64,000 nucleotides of DNA from contig NZ_CP118164.1 of NCBI RefSeq assembly GCF_028748185.1, positions 1,922,001-1,986,000 on the forward strand, read 5' to 3'. Positions 9,909 through 18,255 of this stretch are shown here, piece after piece. Under the pieces are notes generated by a model. It saw nothing but the letters and a program-made list of their open reading frames with translations. It did no database searches and was not told the origin of the DNA. Source of the DNA: Bremerella sp. P1 (lineage in GTDB: Bacteria; Planctomycetota; Planctomycetia; Pirellulales; Pirellulaceae). Numbering within the stretch: position 1 is the first letter of the stretch; the number at the start of each line of letters is the position of its first letter. The translations under genes were made by a program, and so were the position numbers.

Positions 9909-9938
9909 TTGGGCATATCGGCTCTTTTAAGGTATAAT
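9909..9938 (+). promoter_or_regulatory. Possible sigma-70 promoter
   Basis: A perfect -10 hexamer TATAAT (9933-9938) is preceded after 18 bases by a weak -35 TTGGGC (9909-9914). It lies 38 bases before the second cytochrome gene. This would let the second cytochrome/DUF1501 pair be transcribed independently of the first. Confidence 0.4.
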
Positions 9939-9976
9939 AAAGGGTTCCTGCCTACCGTTCTCTCCTTAGTGATCTT

Positions 9977-12376
9977 ATGAAAACATTCCTTGTCATAGCC
10001 CTTGCATTGGCATTTCCACTGATGGCTCTCGGCGAAGAGATCGACTTCGCTCATCAAATCGTTCCATTGCTGAAGAAGCAATGTGGCAACTGCCATAGTG
10101 GTACCCAAAAAGAAGGAGGATTCTCTCTCAACACCCGCGAGACGCTTCTCGGCGGAGGCGAATCGGGAGAAGCCATCGTTCCTCACAATGGAGAACCAGG
10201 CGAACTTCTCGCGCGCGTCACAACCGATGACGAATTCACCCGAATGCCGCCCGAAGGGGATCCACTCTCCAGCGATCAGATCAAGCTTCTGAAACGTTGG
10301 GTCGAATCGGGCGTCCCGTGGGAACCAGGCTTCACCTTCGGAGAAAAGATCTACGAGCCACCGCTCAAACCACGTCGCCCGGAGTTGCCACCAGCCGTCG
10401 CAGGCCGCACCAATCCGATCGACCGAATTCTTGACGCCCAGTTGGCCGAGCAAAAGATGGGCCCCTTGGAACCACTGAATGACGATGCGTATCTGCGTCG
10501 CGTCTATTTGGATCTCATCGGGCTATTGCCCACGCCTGATGAGCGCGAGGCGTTCCTGCAAGATAGCGATCCCGATAAACGAACCAAGTTGGTCGAAGAA
10601 CTACTGGCTCGCGATGTCGAGTACGCGGAACACTGGCTCACCTTCTGGAACGACCTGTTACGTAACGACTACGCCGGTACCGGTTTCATCACCGGTGGTC
10701 GCCGACAGATCTCCAGTTGGTTGTACGAAGCACTCGTTACCAATAAGCCCTACGACCAATTCGTTCGCGAATTGATCGCCCCGCCAACGCCGGAAAGTGC
10801 CGGCTTCGGACAGGGCATCAAATGGCGCGGGGAAGTGAGCGCTGGCCAAACGGTTGAAATCCAATTTGCCCAAAATGTCGGCCAGTCGTTCCTGGGCATC
10901 AACCTGAAGTGTGCCTCGTGCCACGATAGCTTCATCGACCGTTGGAAGCTTCAGGATGCCTATGGTCTCGCCGCGATCTACGCCGAGCGATCCATGGAAC
11001 TTCATCGCTGCGATAAGCCGATCGGCAAGACGGCTGAAGCAGCCTGGCTCTTTCCTGAGTTGGGGCAGATCGATCCCAACGCACCGCAACCCAAGCGACT
11101 GCAACAACTGGCTGATCTGATGACGCATCGTGAGAACGGGCGATTCACTCGCACGATCGTCAATCGCCTGTGGCATCGCATGATGGGTCGTGGGATCGTT
11201 CATCCAACCGATGCGATGCAGAGCCCACCATGGAATGCGGACCTCCTCGATTTCCTGGCAGAACACCTGGCTGAAAACAACTATGACCTCAAACAAACGT
11301 TACAGCTGATTGCCACATCACAGGCCTATCAAACTCAAGCGGAACGCGTCTCTGACCAAACCGAACCTGGCAGCTATCAATATGCTGGCCCCCGCAGCAA
11401 GCGAATGACCGCGGAACAGTTTGTCGACTGTGTCTGGCAAGTGACCGATACTTCTCCGAATAAATTCGACGCTCCCGTTATCCGCGGCAACCTCTCGACC
11501 GGCTCGTCCAGCAAGGTCGAAGTCGCCGGTCAGTGGATCTGGAATCAAACCGATGTCTCCCAGGCAGCCGCGGGCGAAACGATCACGCTGCGCAAGCAAT
11601 TCGACCTTGCCGAGGTACCCTCGGACGGGTTTGCCCTGGTCACCTGCGACAACGAATACACGCTTTATGTCAATGGAAAGAAGCTTGCCGCTGGTAATAA
11701 TTGGATGGAGCCTGACTTGGTTCGACTTGGCTCGCTGAAACAGGGCGCCAATGAGGTCCTGATTGTGGCCAAGAACGCCGGTAGCGGCCCCAACGCCGCG
11801 GGTTTGTTCTTTGAAGCACGCCTCGCTGACACGATCGTTTCCTCGGACGACACCTGGCAGTGGACAGCCCAAGTGCCCAACGGCTCAGGAAAGTTCAAGA
11901 AGCAGCCCGAAGACTGGCAACCGGCCGCGGTCGTCAAAGGCCAAGAGGTCTGGATGGGACGCCTGCGTCCTGTCATGGCCCAGATGCTTTCGCAGGGAAT
12001 CGACGGCCAACGTTATATGGTTCGAGCTTCGCTCTTGAAGAGTGACTTCCTGATGCGTTCGCTGGGTCGTCCTAATCGAGACCAGGTCGTCAGCGTTCGC
12101 CCCATGGAACTAACGACCCTCGAAGCGATCGACCTTTCCAATGGCGATACCCTGGCCAACGCACTTCGCCAAGGGGCCAAGCAATTGAATCAACGTGAGT
12201 GGGAATCACCCCAAGAGTTCGTGACGTGGCTGTATCACTTCGCCTTGAGTCGAGATCCTACGCCGGCCGAACGGACGACACTCGTCGACTCCCTGGGCCC
12301 CGAGATGCCAACCGAAGCGATTGAAGATGTCCTTTGGGCTGTCTTCATGCTTCCAGAATTTCAACTTGTTCACTAA
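9977..12376 (+). CDS. Planctomycete cytochrome c/DUF1549/DUF1553 protein, second copy
   Basis: 799 aa, signal peptide to about residue 19. A haem motif CGNCH (36-40) lies in the N-terminal cytochrome domain and a second one, CASCH (312-316), in DUF1549. Unlike the usual pattern it continues as CASCHDSFIDRW, without the HKFDP segment. Between residues about 515 and 650 lies a beta-sandwich insert (VTCDNEYTLYVNGKKL), resembling the galactose-binding-like domains of glycan-active proteins. DUF1553 ends the protein. It pairs with the DUF1501 gene 12 bases downstream. It is only distantly similar to the 5400-8399 protein, so this is not a recent duplication. Confidence 0.88.
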   Translation: MKTFLVIALALAFPLMALGEEIDFAHQIVPLLKKQCGNCHSGTQKEGGFSLNTRETLLGGGESGEAIVPHNGEPGELLARVTTDDEFTRMPPEGDPLSSDQIKLLKRWVESGVPWEPGFTFGEKIYEPPLKPRRPELPPAVAGRTNPIDRILDAQLAEQKMGPLEPLNDDAYLRRVYLDLIGLLPTPDEREAFLQDSDPDKRTKLVEELLARDVEYAEHWLTFWNDLLRNDYAGTGFITGGRRQISSWLYEALVTNKPYDQFVRELIAPPTPESAGFGQGIKWRGEVSAGQTVEIQFAQNVGQSFLGINLKCASCHDSFIDRWKLQDAYGLAAIYAERSMELHRCDKPIGKTAEAAWLFPELGQIDPNAPQPKRLQQLADLMTHRENGRFTRTIVNRLWHRMMGRGIVHPTDAMQSPPWNADLLDFLAEHLAENNYDLKQTLQLIATSQAYQTQAERVSDQTEPGSYQYAGPRSKRMTAEQFVDCVWQVTDTSPNKFDAPVIRGNLSTGSSSKVEVAGQWIWNQTDVSQAAAGETITLRKQFDLAEVPSDGFALVTCDNEYTLYVNGKKLAAGNNWMEPDLVRLGSLKQGANEVLIVAKNAGSGPNAAGLFFEARLADTIVSSDDTWQWTAQVPNGSGKFKKQPEDWQPAAVVKGQEVWMGRLRPVMAQMLSQGIDGQRYMVRASLLKSDFLMRSLGRPNRDQVVSVRPMELTTLEAIDLSNGDTLANALRQGAKQLNQREWESPQEFVTWLYHFALSRDPTPAERTTLVDSLGPEMPTEAIEDVLWAVFMLPEFQLVH

Positions 12377-12388
12377 GTGAGGTTCCTC

Positions 12389-13819
12389 ATGGACCGCGCA
12401 CAAGTACGAAGACAATTCCTGAAACAAATGGCGGCTGCCTCCACAGCGACCATGATGGCCGGTGCGCCGCGCCTGGTGACCGCGAATGAAGCAGCGGTCG
12501 AGCATCCAGCCGCGAAGGCCGATTCCTGCATCCTGATCTGGATGGCCGGGGGCATGGCTGCGCCCGACACGTTCGACCCTAAGAAGTACGTGCCGTTCGA
12601 GGTTGGCGTGCCCGTGGCCGACGTCGAAAGTACGTTTCCGGCGATCGATACCAGCGTCGACAATATCAAGATCTCGCAGGGGATGGAGAATATCGCCCAG
12701 GTTATGGATCGCGCGACGCTGATTCGCTCGCACGTCCTGCCAGACCTGGGAAGCATTCTTCACTCGCGGCATCAGTATCATTGGCATACCGGCTACGTGC
12801 CGCCGCAAACGGTCGCTTGTCCGCATATCGGTGCGTGGATGTCGAAGGTCCTGGGCCCTTTGAATCCTGTGATGCCGGCATTCATCAATATCGGCCAACG
12901 ACTCGAAGGGGTCGGTGAGCAAGAGGAATTAAAAGCCTTCACCACGGCCGGTTTCTTCGGCAGTGAATTTGGCCCGATGAACCTCCCCTACCCCGAACAG
13001 GCCGCGCAGTCGGTGCGTCCTCCCGAAGGGATGAAGTCCGAGCGGTTTGCCAATCGCAATAAGCTGTTTCAGAAGCTGATTGATCAATCGCCTCAGCGCG
13101 ACTTTATCGGCGACTTCCAGCGCGAGTCGCAGCTGCGTTCGATGGAGAACGCCTATCGGCTTCTCTCGGCGAAGGAGCGTGAAGCGTTTGACATTTCGCT
13201 GGAACCGAAAGAGTCGTACGAAAAGTACGACACCGGCCGTTTTGGCCGTGGCTGCTTGCTGGCCCGACGGCTGGTCGAGAATGGTGCGCGGTTTGTCGAA
13301 GTGACGACCGAGTACGTTCCGTTTCTCCACTGGGACACGCACGCCAACGGTTTCACAACCCTGCAGCGGATGAAGCAGGAAATCGATCTCCCCATCGCTC
13401 AGCTGATTCTCGACCTGGAAAGCCGGGGACTACTCGATCGCACGCTCGTCATTCTGGCCAGCGAATTCAGTCGCGACATGATCATGGAAGGCAAGCCGGG
13501 CTCGAATGCACGCGATCAAGCAACCGAAAAGGTCGAGGTCCTCAAAGAGTTGAAGCACTACGGACAGCATCGCCACTTCACCGGTGGTTCGTGCGTTGCG
13601 ATGTGGGGCGGCGGCGTGAAGAAGGGACAGCTCTATGGCAAAACAGCCAACGAGCGTCCGTTTGTGGCCACCGAAAACCCAGTCTCCGTGATCGATCTGC
13701 ATGCGACGATCTTCACGGCCATGGGTATCAGTCCTAAGACACAATTCGAAGTCGAACGCCGACCGTTCTACGCCACCGAAGACGGCAAAGGCAAGCCAGT
13801 GATGGACATCTTTGCTTAG
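12389..13819 (+). CDS. DUF1501 family Tat-secreted protein, second copy
   Basis: 476 aa. A Tat-type N-terminus (QVRRQFLKQMAAASTATMMA) precedes the DUF1501 body, with WMAGGMAAPDTFDPK near the start and a C-terminal DLHATIFTAMG segment typical of the family. The ATG at 12389 follows GTGAGG (12377-12382) by six bases; an upstream in-frame GTG at 12377 is part of that ribosome-binding site and is therefore unlikely as start. The gene is the partner of the upstream cytochrome and ends before a strong bidirectional terminator. Confidence 0.86.
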   Translation: MDRAQVRRQFLKQMAAASTATMMAGAPRLVTANEAAVEHPAAKADSCILIWMAGGMAAPDTFDPKKYVPFEVGVPVADVESTFPAIDTSVDNIKISQGMENIAQVMDRATLIRSHVLPDLGSILHSRHQYHWHTGYVPPQTVACPHIGAWMSKVLGPLNPVMPAFINIGQRLEGVGEQEELKAFTTAGFFGSEFGPMNLPYPEQAAQSVRPPEGMKSERFANRNKLFQKLIDQSPQRDFIGDFQRESQLRSMENAYRLLSAKEREAFDISLEPKESYEKYDTGRFGRGCLLARRLVENGARFVEVTTEYVPFLHWDTHANGFTTLQRMKQEIDLPIAQLILDLESRGLLDRTLVILASEFSRDMIMEGKPGSNARDQATEKVEVLKELKHYGQHRHFTGGSCVAMWGGGVKKGQLYGKTANERPFVATENPVSVIDLHATIFTAMGISPKTQFEVERRPFYATEDGKGKPVMDIFA

Positions 13820-13849
13820 GCAGATGGCCTTCGATCCACCAAGAAATAA

Positions 13850-13885
13850 AAAGAGCCGCTGATCCAATCGAATCAGCGGCTCTTT
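13850..13885. terminator. Bidirectional intrinsic terminator
   Basis: A perfect 14-bp stem (13850-13863 with 13872-13885) and an 8-base loop, with T-rich sequence on the right and A-rich sequence on the left. It serves both the DUF1501 gene and the convergent redoxin-like gene. Confidence 0.9.
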
Positions 13886-13913
13886 CTTGTTAGTTCAATC
13901 AGTCGAAGCGATC

Positions 13914-14480
13914 CTAGTTCAGAATCGATTCCAGACCCTTCACAACCGCGTCGACCTTCAGGTCCTTAGCGGAAGCAGCAGCGAAGTTGCCCTTCACTTG
14001 ACCGCCCTTGGCCAAGATGATGGTCACTTCAGCATTTGGGTTGATGCCGTAATCTTCCGGGCCATTTTCAAATTCGTTTGGCAGCACGAAAGGAACGTTC
14101 GCGGTCTTCGAGGACTTGGCCAGCTTTTCAGCATCAGCCTTGGCAGCGGCCTTGTTTTCGCCGAGGAAGTTCACGAACGTACGAAGCTGCTTGTCTTCGT
14201 TCTTGGCGATTGCCTTATCCAGTTGTTGCACCAGATCGACAACTGCCTTGTCGCCACTACGGGTGAAGATGATCACCTGAGGACGGCCGCCGTTCTTGCA
14301 GCGGTAGCACAGATTCTTACCAACATCGACACCATCTTCGGAAGCACCGGCCAGCTTGGTCACGTAGAAAGCGCCGATCATTTCGCCTTCTTGCAGACCG
14401 CTCTTGGTTTCTTCCGCCATCACCAGCGAAGAACCAGCCATCAAAGCGACCGCAGTCAAAGCCATTGTCAAAAATTTCAT
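13914..14480 (-). CDS. Secreted redoxin-like protein
   Basis: 188 aa with a signal peptide ending at about residue 22 (LVMAEE). The mature part has a CYRC motif at 58-61 followed by GGRPQVIIFTRSGD, which looks like a thioredoxin-fold strand after a CxxC, then a helical Lys/Ala-rich segment and NAEVTIILAKGG. It is probably a periplasmic thioredoxin-like or redoxin protein; a true thioredoxin WCGPC is absent, so the redox role is inferred. The start at 14480 is chosen because AGGAG lies about 7 bases upstream; the frame stays open 8 codons further without a signal peptide. It is monocistronic and faces the terminator at 13850. Confidence 0.75.
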   Translation of the reverse strand: MKFLTMALTAVALMAGSSLVMAEETKSGLQEGEMIGAFYVTKLAGASEDGVDVGKNLCYRCKNGGRPQVIIFTRSGDKAVVDLVQQLDKAIAKNEDKQLRTFVNFLGENKAAAKADAEKLAKSSKTANVPFVLPNEFENGPEDYGINPNAEVTIILAKGGQVKGNFAAASAKDLKVDAVVKGLESILN

Positions 14481-14721
14481 TGAGAGTCTCCTGGGACAAA
14501 CCAAGGGGAAACAAAACGGGGGAGGTAACGGAAGGGATTAACGCCCTATTTGGACGTCGAGGTTGACCTGGGAGGTATTTCCCGGTCAGATGCAGTATCC
14601 GCAATCCGGAGTCACGCTACAAGTCTTCGGAATGATTATCCTATAGATTCCGTAATTCTGTTATGTTGCTAACAAACCCCGAAAATGCCTGCCGGTTCTC
14701 CTCAAACAGGGCCATTATTCG

Positions 14722-16524
14722 ATGAACCTCCGCCACCTGATGTACCTTGGCATTGCCCTTTGCGCCCTCAGTGTCCCGGTGCTAGCCGTCCCCGGCCCCC
14801 CCAGGACGGCCGAATACCGCTCGCCAGTCGATGTTGTTTTGCTGAAAAACGACACTTGGTTAGTCGTCGCCAATCAAACATCCAACAGCGTCAGCCTGAT
14901 CGAAACCGAGAGCGGCAAGGTTCTCGACGAGCTGCCTTGCAGCGATCACCCTACGGCCATCGCGGCCTGCCTAGATGGCCAGCACGTGCTGGTCAGCTGC
15001 GCCTACAGTGGCCACATCTCCCTCATCCAGGTTGATGGGGGAAAACTGCGCGAAATACAATCGATCGAGGTTGGCTTCGAGCCGACAGGGCTGGCCGTCG
15101 CTCCCGATGGTAAGACCGCTTACGTTGGTCTTGTCGCCACCGGCGAAGTCGCCCAGCTTGACCTGGAACAAGCCCAGGTCGCCCGCAAGTTCTCGGTCGG
15201 GGCCTGGCCGCGTTACCTTGCCGTTTCTCCAAATGGCGAGCGTCTGGCCGTGGGCTGCAGCGGCGAGAGCAAGATTGTCATTGTCGACCTCACCAAGGGA
15301 GAGGTGGCTTTCTCATCTAAGCTTTCTGGCGGAATCAACATTGGCCACATGCAATGTTCGGCCGATGGGAAATACGTGTACTTCCCGTGGATGATTTACC
15401 GCAGCAATCCGATCAATCGAGATAATATCCGTCGCGGCTGGGTTCTAGGTAGCCGTATCGGGCGGGTTCGGCTCGACAAGCAGGAATACCGCGAAGCGAT
15501 CACACTCGATGTGCCTGGCATGGCGGTCGCCGATCCGCATGGAATCGCGATGAACGGTTCCAACGAGCGACTGGTCGTTTCCGCATCTGGCTCGCACGAC
15601 CTTTTGATCTATCGAAAGGATGACCTACCGTGGGAAGGCGTCGGCGGCCCAGGCGATCTGATCGATCCGAAACTGATGCAAGACCGCGACCTCTTCAAAC
15701 GCATCGATCTTGGCGGCCGCCCGATGGGCATGGCCATGGCCCAGGATGGTCGCACGGTCTACGTGACCAACTATCTACGAGAAGAGATCCAAGTCGTCGA
15801 CATTGATGAAAGCCGTGTCGTTCGCCACATCCCCTTGGGCAAGCGACCGGGTCCTTCCCAGGTACGCCACGGGGAAGAACTCTTTTACGATGCCAGACGC
15901 AGTCTCGACCAGTGGTACAGCTGTCACACATGCCATTACAACGGCGGTGTGAATTCCAAAGCGATGGATACCTGGAACGATGGTTCCGCTTTGACGATGA
16001 AAACCGTCCTTCCCTTGGAACACCTCGACAAGACAGGCCCCTGGACCTGGCACGGGTGGCAGGAAGATATCCGCGATGCGATGCACAAGTCGTTCACCAC
16101 GACCATGCAAGGACGACCAGCCAGTCCCAGGGAAGCCGATGCGATTCTGGCCTACCTGAAAACCGATCGTAGCCCGCCCAATCCGTTCCGCGAAAAAGAC
16201 GGTTCCATGAGCGCAGCGGCCAATCGTGGTCAGCAAGTCTTCGAAAGTGCCGAAGCCAACTGTGCTAGTTGCCATAGCGGCCGGTACTTCACCGATGGCA
16301 AGATCCACGATGTGGGCCTTGGCTCCGAAGAAGACGAGTACGTAGGCTACAACACGCCTAGCCTGACCGGCATCTATCGCAAGGTCCGCTTTCTTCACGA
16401 TGGTCGAGCTGGCAGCCTGGAAGACGTTCTGATGGACTACCACTCGCCGGAAGAGGTCTCCGGTACGCGGCCCCTTACCGATAGCGAACTAACCGATCTG
16501 ATTTCGTATTTGAAATCGCTATAA
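14722..16524 (+). CDS. Beta-propeller di-haem cytochrome c (MauG/peroxidase-like)
   Basis: 600 aa with a signal peptide (LCALSVPVLA). Residues about 30-375 are YVTN/NHL-like beta-propeller blades (repeated PDG, VANQTSNSVSLIE, GRTVYVTNYLREEIQVVDI). The C-terminal part is a di-haem cytochrome with CHTCH (401-405) and CASCH (514-518), followed by a segment of cytochrome c peroxidase type (YNTPSLTGIYRKVRFLHDGR). It is a periplasmic electron-transfer or peroxidase-like protein. Its place after two cytochrome/DUF1501 pairs suggests the same oxidative pathway. Substrate unknown. Confidence 0.85.
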   Translation: MNLRHLMYLGIALCALSVPVLAVPGPPRTAEYRSPVDVVLLKNDTWLVVANQTSNSVSLIETESGKVLDELPCSDHPTAIAACLDGQHVLVSCAYSGHISLIQVDGGKLREIQSIEVGFEPTGLAVAPDGKTAYVGLVATGEVAQLDLEQAQVARKFSVGAWPRYLAVSPNGERLAVGCSGESKIVIVDLTKGEVAFSSKLSGGINIGHMQCSADGKYVYFPWMIYRSNPINRDNIRRGWVLGSRIGRVRLDKQEYREAITLDVPGMAVADPHGIAMNGSNERLVVSASGSHDLLIYRKDDLPWEGVGGPGDLIDPKLMQDRDLFKRIDLGGRPMGMAMAQDGRTVYVTNYLREEIQVVDIDESRVVRHIPLGKRPGPSQVRHGEELFYDARRSLDQWYSCHTCHYNGGVNSKAMDTWNDGSALTMKTVLPLEHLDKTGPWTWHGWQEDIRDAMHKSFTTTMQGRPASPREADAILAYLKTDRSPPNPFREKDGSMSAAANRGQQVFESAEANCASCHSGRYFTDGKIHDVGLGSEEDEYVGYNTPSLTGIYRKVRFLHDGRAGSLEDVLMDYHSPEEVSGTRPLTDSELTDLISYLKSL

Positions 16525-16525
16525 G

Positions 16526-16556
16526 CCAGGGCCAGGAATCGAACCTGGCCTAAAGC
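16526..16556 (-). pseudogene. tRNA 3'-half remnant (T arm)
   Basis: Read on the minus strand, this has a perfect T arm (CCAGG, loop TTCGATT, CCTGG) followed by CCCTGGC like an acceptor 3' strand. No matching 5' acceptor GCCAGGG exists within 150 bases and no anticodon arm of normal size forms. The 18 bases at 16531-16548 are identical to the T arm of tRNA-Arg(GCG) at 17758-17775. It is probably a broken duplicate. Confidence 0.4.
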
Positions 16557-16639
16557 GATGATCGCGCGCATCGACGAACCGGCAGCCACGAAGACGATCG
16601 ATCGTCGTGGGACGAAACTTCACGTTGTCTGCCGCCGAA

Positions 16640-17368
16640 TCACGGAGGCCCTCGTTCGGTCGGGTCTTCCACATCAGGTGCCACACCCAAGTCCGCTTGG
16701 GCGTGTCTTCGCATTTCAGGAGTGATCGGGGCAAGCGGTTCTTGTAGGCTGGCCTCGTTAGCACGCCCAAGAAGACTTGGACGTGGCACCTGAGAACCCT
16801 TCTGAGGTAGGCCGTGTTGCCGGCGATGTTTCTTGAGTCGCTTTCTGAGTCGATTCAGTTCGGTTCCCTGCCGATCGAGCACCTTCAGGTGAAACGTAAC
16901 CCAGGCCAGCGCACGATCGAGCTTACCGGCCGTGGGAACAATCAGACCGTCGATCGTTTGGCCAGCGAAGTTGTCGCGCGGTGGCTTCTTGGGCTGTCGG
17001 GGCCTTGTCGGTTTCGGCCGCTTGGTGGTCTGCGTCGCACTCGGAGCAGACGGTGCGTGATCACCGCCTCCGCTAGGAGAACCCCACGAGGATGACTGCT
17101 GCGGCACGGTGGCGGGAACTTGCGGATCGTCCCTTCGTGCATCCTCTGTTTCAGCGTCTTCTTGAGGCCGATCAGCTTGGCTTGACTGCTCTGGCTGCGG
17201 TGAAGGATCGACCGCGATGACCAACTGCCCCACGACATCGGCCGGGATCTCGACCAACGTCCCACAGGCCGAGCACACATAGTGCTTGCCGGCGCGCACC
17301 ACCACCTGCGGCCCGCGCTCGGTCGAGCGCGGATCGCTGGGCTGTGGGTGTGCAGGGGACGAGGACAT
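16640..17368 (-). CDS. Uncharacterised protein with single CxxC zinc-ribbon-like start
   Basis: 242 aa, not recognised. Residues about 25-45 contain HYVCSACGTLVEIP, half of a zinc ribbon (only one CxxC). The middle is low-complexity and rich in Pro, Ser, Gln and Lys. Then a compact helical segment (DGLIVPTAGKLDRALAWVT, LRKRLKKHRRQHGL). No signal peptide. The start at 17368 begins the sensible protein; the frame is open upstream but runs into a repeat. The C-terminal third is encoded across an imperfect 30-bp inverted repeat, so the natural end may have been altered by a repeat insertion. DNA or RNA binding is possible but not shown. Confidence 0.5.
   Translation of the reverse strand: MSSSPAHPQPSDPRSTERGPQVVVRAGKHYVCSACGTLVEIPADVVGQLVIAVDPSPQPEQSSQADRPQEDAETEDARRDDPQVPATVPQQSSSWGSPSGGGDHAPSAPSATQTTKRPKPTRPRQPKKPPRDNFAGQTIDGLIVPTAGKLDRALAWVTFHLKVLDRQGTELNRLRKRLKKHRRQHGLPQKGSQVPRPSLLGRANEASLQEPLAPITPEMRRHAQADLGVAPDVEDPTERGPP
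16677..16791. repeat. Imperfect inverted-repeat pair inside a gene
   Basis: The 30 bases at 16677-16706 are the reverse complement of 16762-16791 with four mismatches. Both arms begin from an AGGTGCCAC core, which recurs in shorter form at 21373-21380. The pair lies within the 3' end of the 16640-17368 gene. It looks like a palindromic repetitive element rather than an operator. Confidence 0.6.
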
Positions 17369-17750
17369 GGCGAACTTTCTGGTGAAAAACAACCATCGCG
17401 TGCGAGCGAACGGGCTCAAGAAACCACGCGACAAAAAGAAGCGTAACGGGGACCTTCCCCGGGCATGATCTAGGTATACCAGCCTGATGCTGCCTGAAGA
17501 TAGTGCGCGCGCCATTTTTTTAAAACGCCCAAGACACGCCGGAGAAAACGCGTATTTTGACGCCAACTCTTCGGTGTGCCACTGGCCTCTGGCCAGTGCG
17601 AATTGGTTATTTGCCAACCAAGCAGAAATCGGTTGGCCGGTGCATTGGAACCGAGAGAAGAATTGGTCGCGAGTACCTCAGTCGCACTGGCCAGAGGCCA
17701 GTGGCACACGCTGGGAGACTTGATCAGTTGATCGCGACCGCAGTAGAAAG
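17369..17750. other. Gene-free region holding a repeat doublet
   Basis: About 380 bases between the unknown protein and the last tRNA of the array. It contains the perfect inverted-repeat doublet listed separately and a T-run (17515-17521). No gene of its own is credible. Confidence 0.5.
17574..17709. repeat. REPIN-like doublet: perfect 27-bp inverted repeats
   Basis: Bases 17574-17600 and 17683-17709 are exact reverse complements. Each arm is itself palindromic (CACTGGCC, TCT, GGCCAGTG), so the element can form two small hairpins or one long one. This is the architecture of REP doublets (REPINs) mobilised by RAYT transposases. No transposase is present here. It lies 42 bases from the downstream end of the tRNA array. 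Confidence 0.75.
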
Positions 17751-17823
17751 TGCCCTCGCCAGGAATCGAACCTGGTCTACGAGCGTCGCATGCTCGCGTG
17801 CAAATCCATCACACTCCGAGGTC
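17751..17823 (-). tRNA. tRNA-Arg(GCG)
   Basis: Loop ATGCGAC on a perfect CGAGC/GCTCG stem gives anticodon GCG. T arm CCAGG-TTCGATT-CCTGG. The acceptor has one mismatch (A2-G71). No CCA encoded. Most bacteria read CGC with A34 (inosine), so a GCG tRNA is unusual. Last gene of the array. Confidence 0.85.
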
Positions 17824-17831
17824 AAAGGGAG

Positions 17832-17904
17832 TAGCCTGTCCAGGAATCGAACCTGGTCCGACAGCTTCGGAAGCTGCTATGCGAATCCGGCACACTCACA
17901 GGCT
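17832..17904 (-). tRNA. tRNA-Arg(CCG)
   Basis: Acceptor AGCCTGT/ACAGGCT is perfect; anticodon loop TTCCGAA on GCAGC/GCTGT. The T arm is identical to the neighbouring Arg(GCG) gene, suggesting local duplication. No CCA encoded. Confidence 0.92.
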
Positions 17905-17917
17905 ATTGGCTCTAAGG

Positions 17918-17991
17918 GGTGACTGAGGAGATTCGAACTCCTTCTTCCTGCTTCACAGGCAGGCGTGCCTACCGGGTACACTTCAGTCACC
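17918..17991 (-). tRNA. tRNA-His(GTG)
   Basis: Anticodon loop CTGTGAA on CCTGC/GCAGG. Acceptor GTGACTG/CAGTCAC with the extra G at -1 opposite C73, the histidine identity pair. No CCA encoded. Confidence 0.95.
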
Positions 17992-17998
17992 ATAAATG

Positions 17999-18246
17999 GG
18001 GCGGCCGGGACCGCATGCCGAGGAGCCCCTCCACTTCCGTGGACTCGACTCGGCATTTAATCCCCAGGGTTAGAGCACTTCTCAGTTCCCTGTTGCGTCC
18101 CGGGCTGGCTGCGACTGCGATGCACTTCGTTGACCTGCATCGACGAATCTCGAGGATTCGCCTGCTTCGGTCGCCTCGTGCATCTTGTCTCGCCTACGCC
18201 CATACCGCGACAGGCCCCTGAGAATCACTCAAGGCCCCGGCCACCC
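17999..18246 (-). ncRNA. Candidate structured RNA inside the tRNA array
   Basis: A 248-base gene-free segment just before tRNA-His in transcription order. On the minus strand its ends pair over 11 bp with one G-U (18236-18246 with 17999-18009). Inside are an 8-bp stem (18049-18056 with 18015-18022) enclosing a 5-bp hairpin with a GGAA (GNRA) tetraloop (18030-18043), a 7-bp hairpin CCTTGAG/CTCAGGG and a 6-bp hairpin CGAATC/GATTCG. Signatures of RNase P RNA, tmRNA and SRP RNA were not found. The class is unknown. Confidence 0.6.
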
Positions 18247-18255
18247 ATACGCGTT

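Noticed and set aside
17999-18246. RNase P RNA or tmRNA for the structured region
   Set aside because: Lacks the RNase P P4 core sequences and the tRNA-Ala-like ends of tmRNA.
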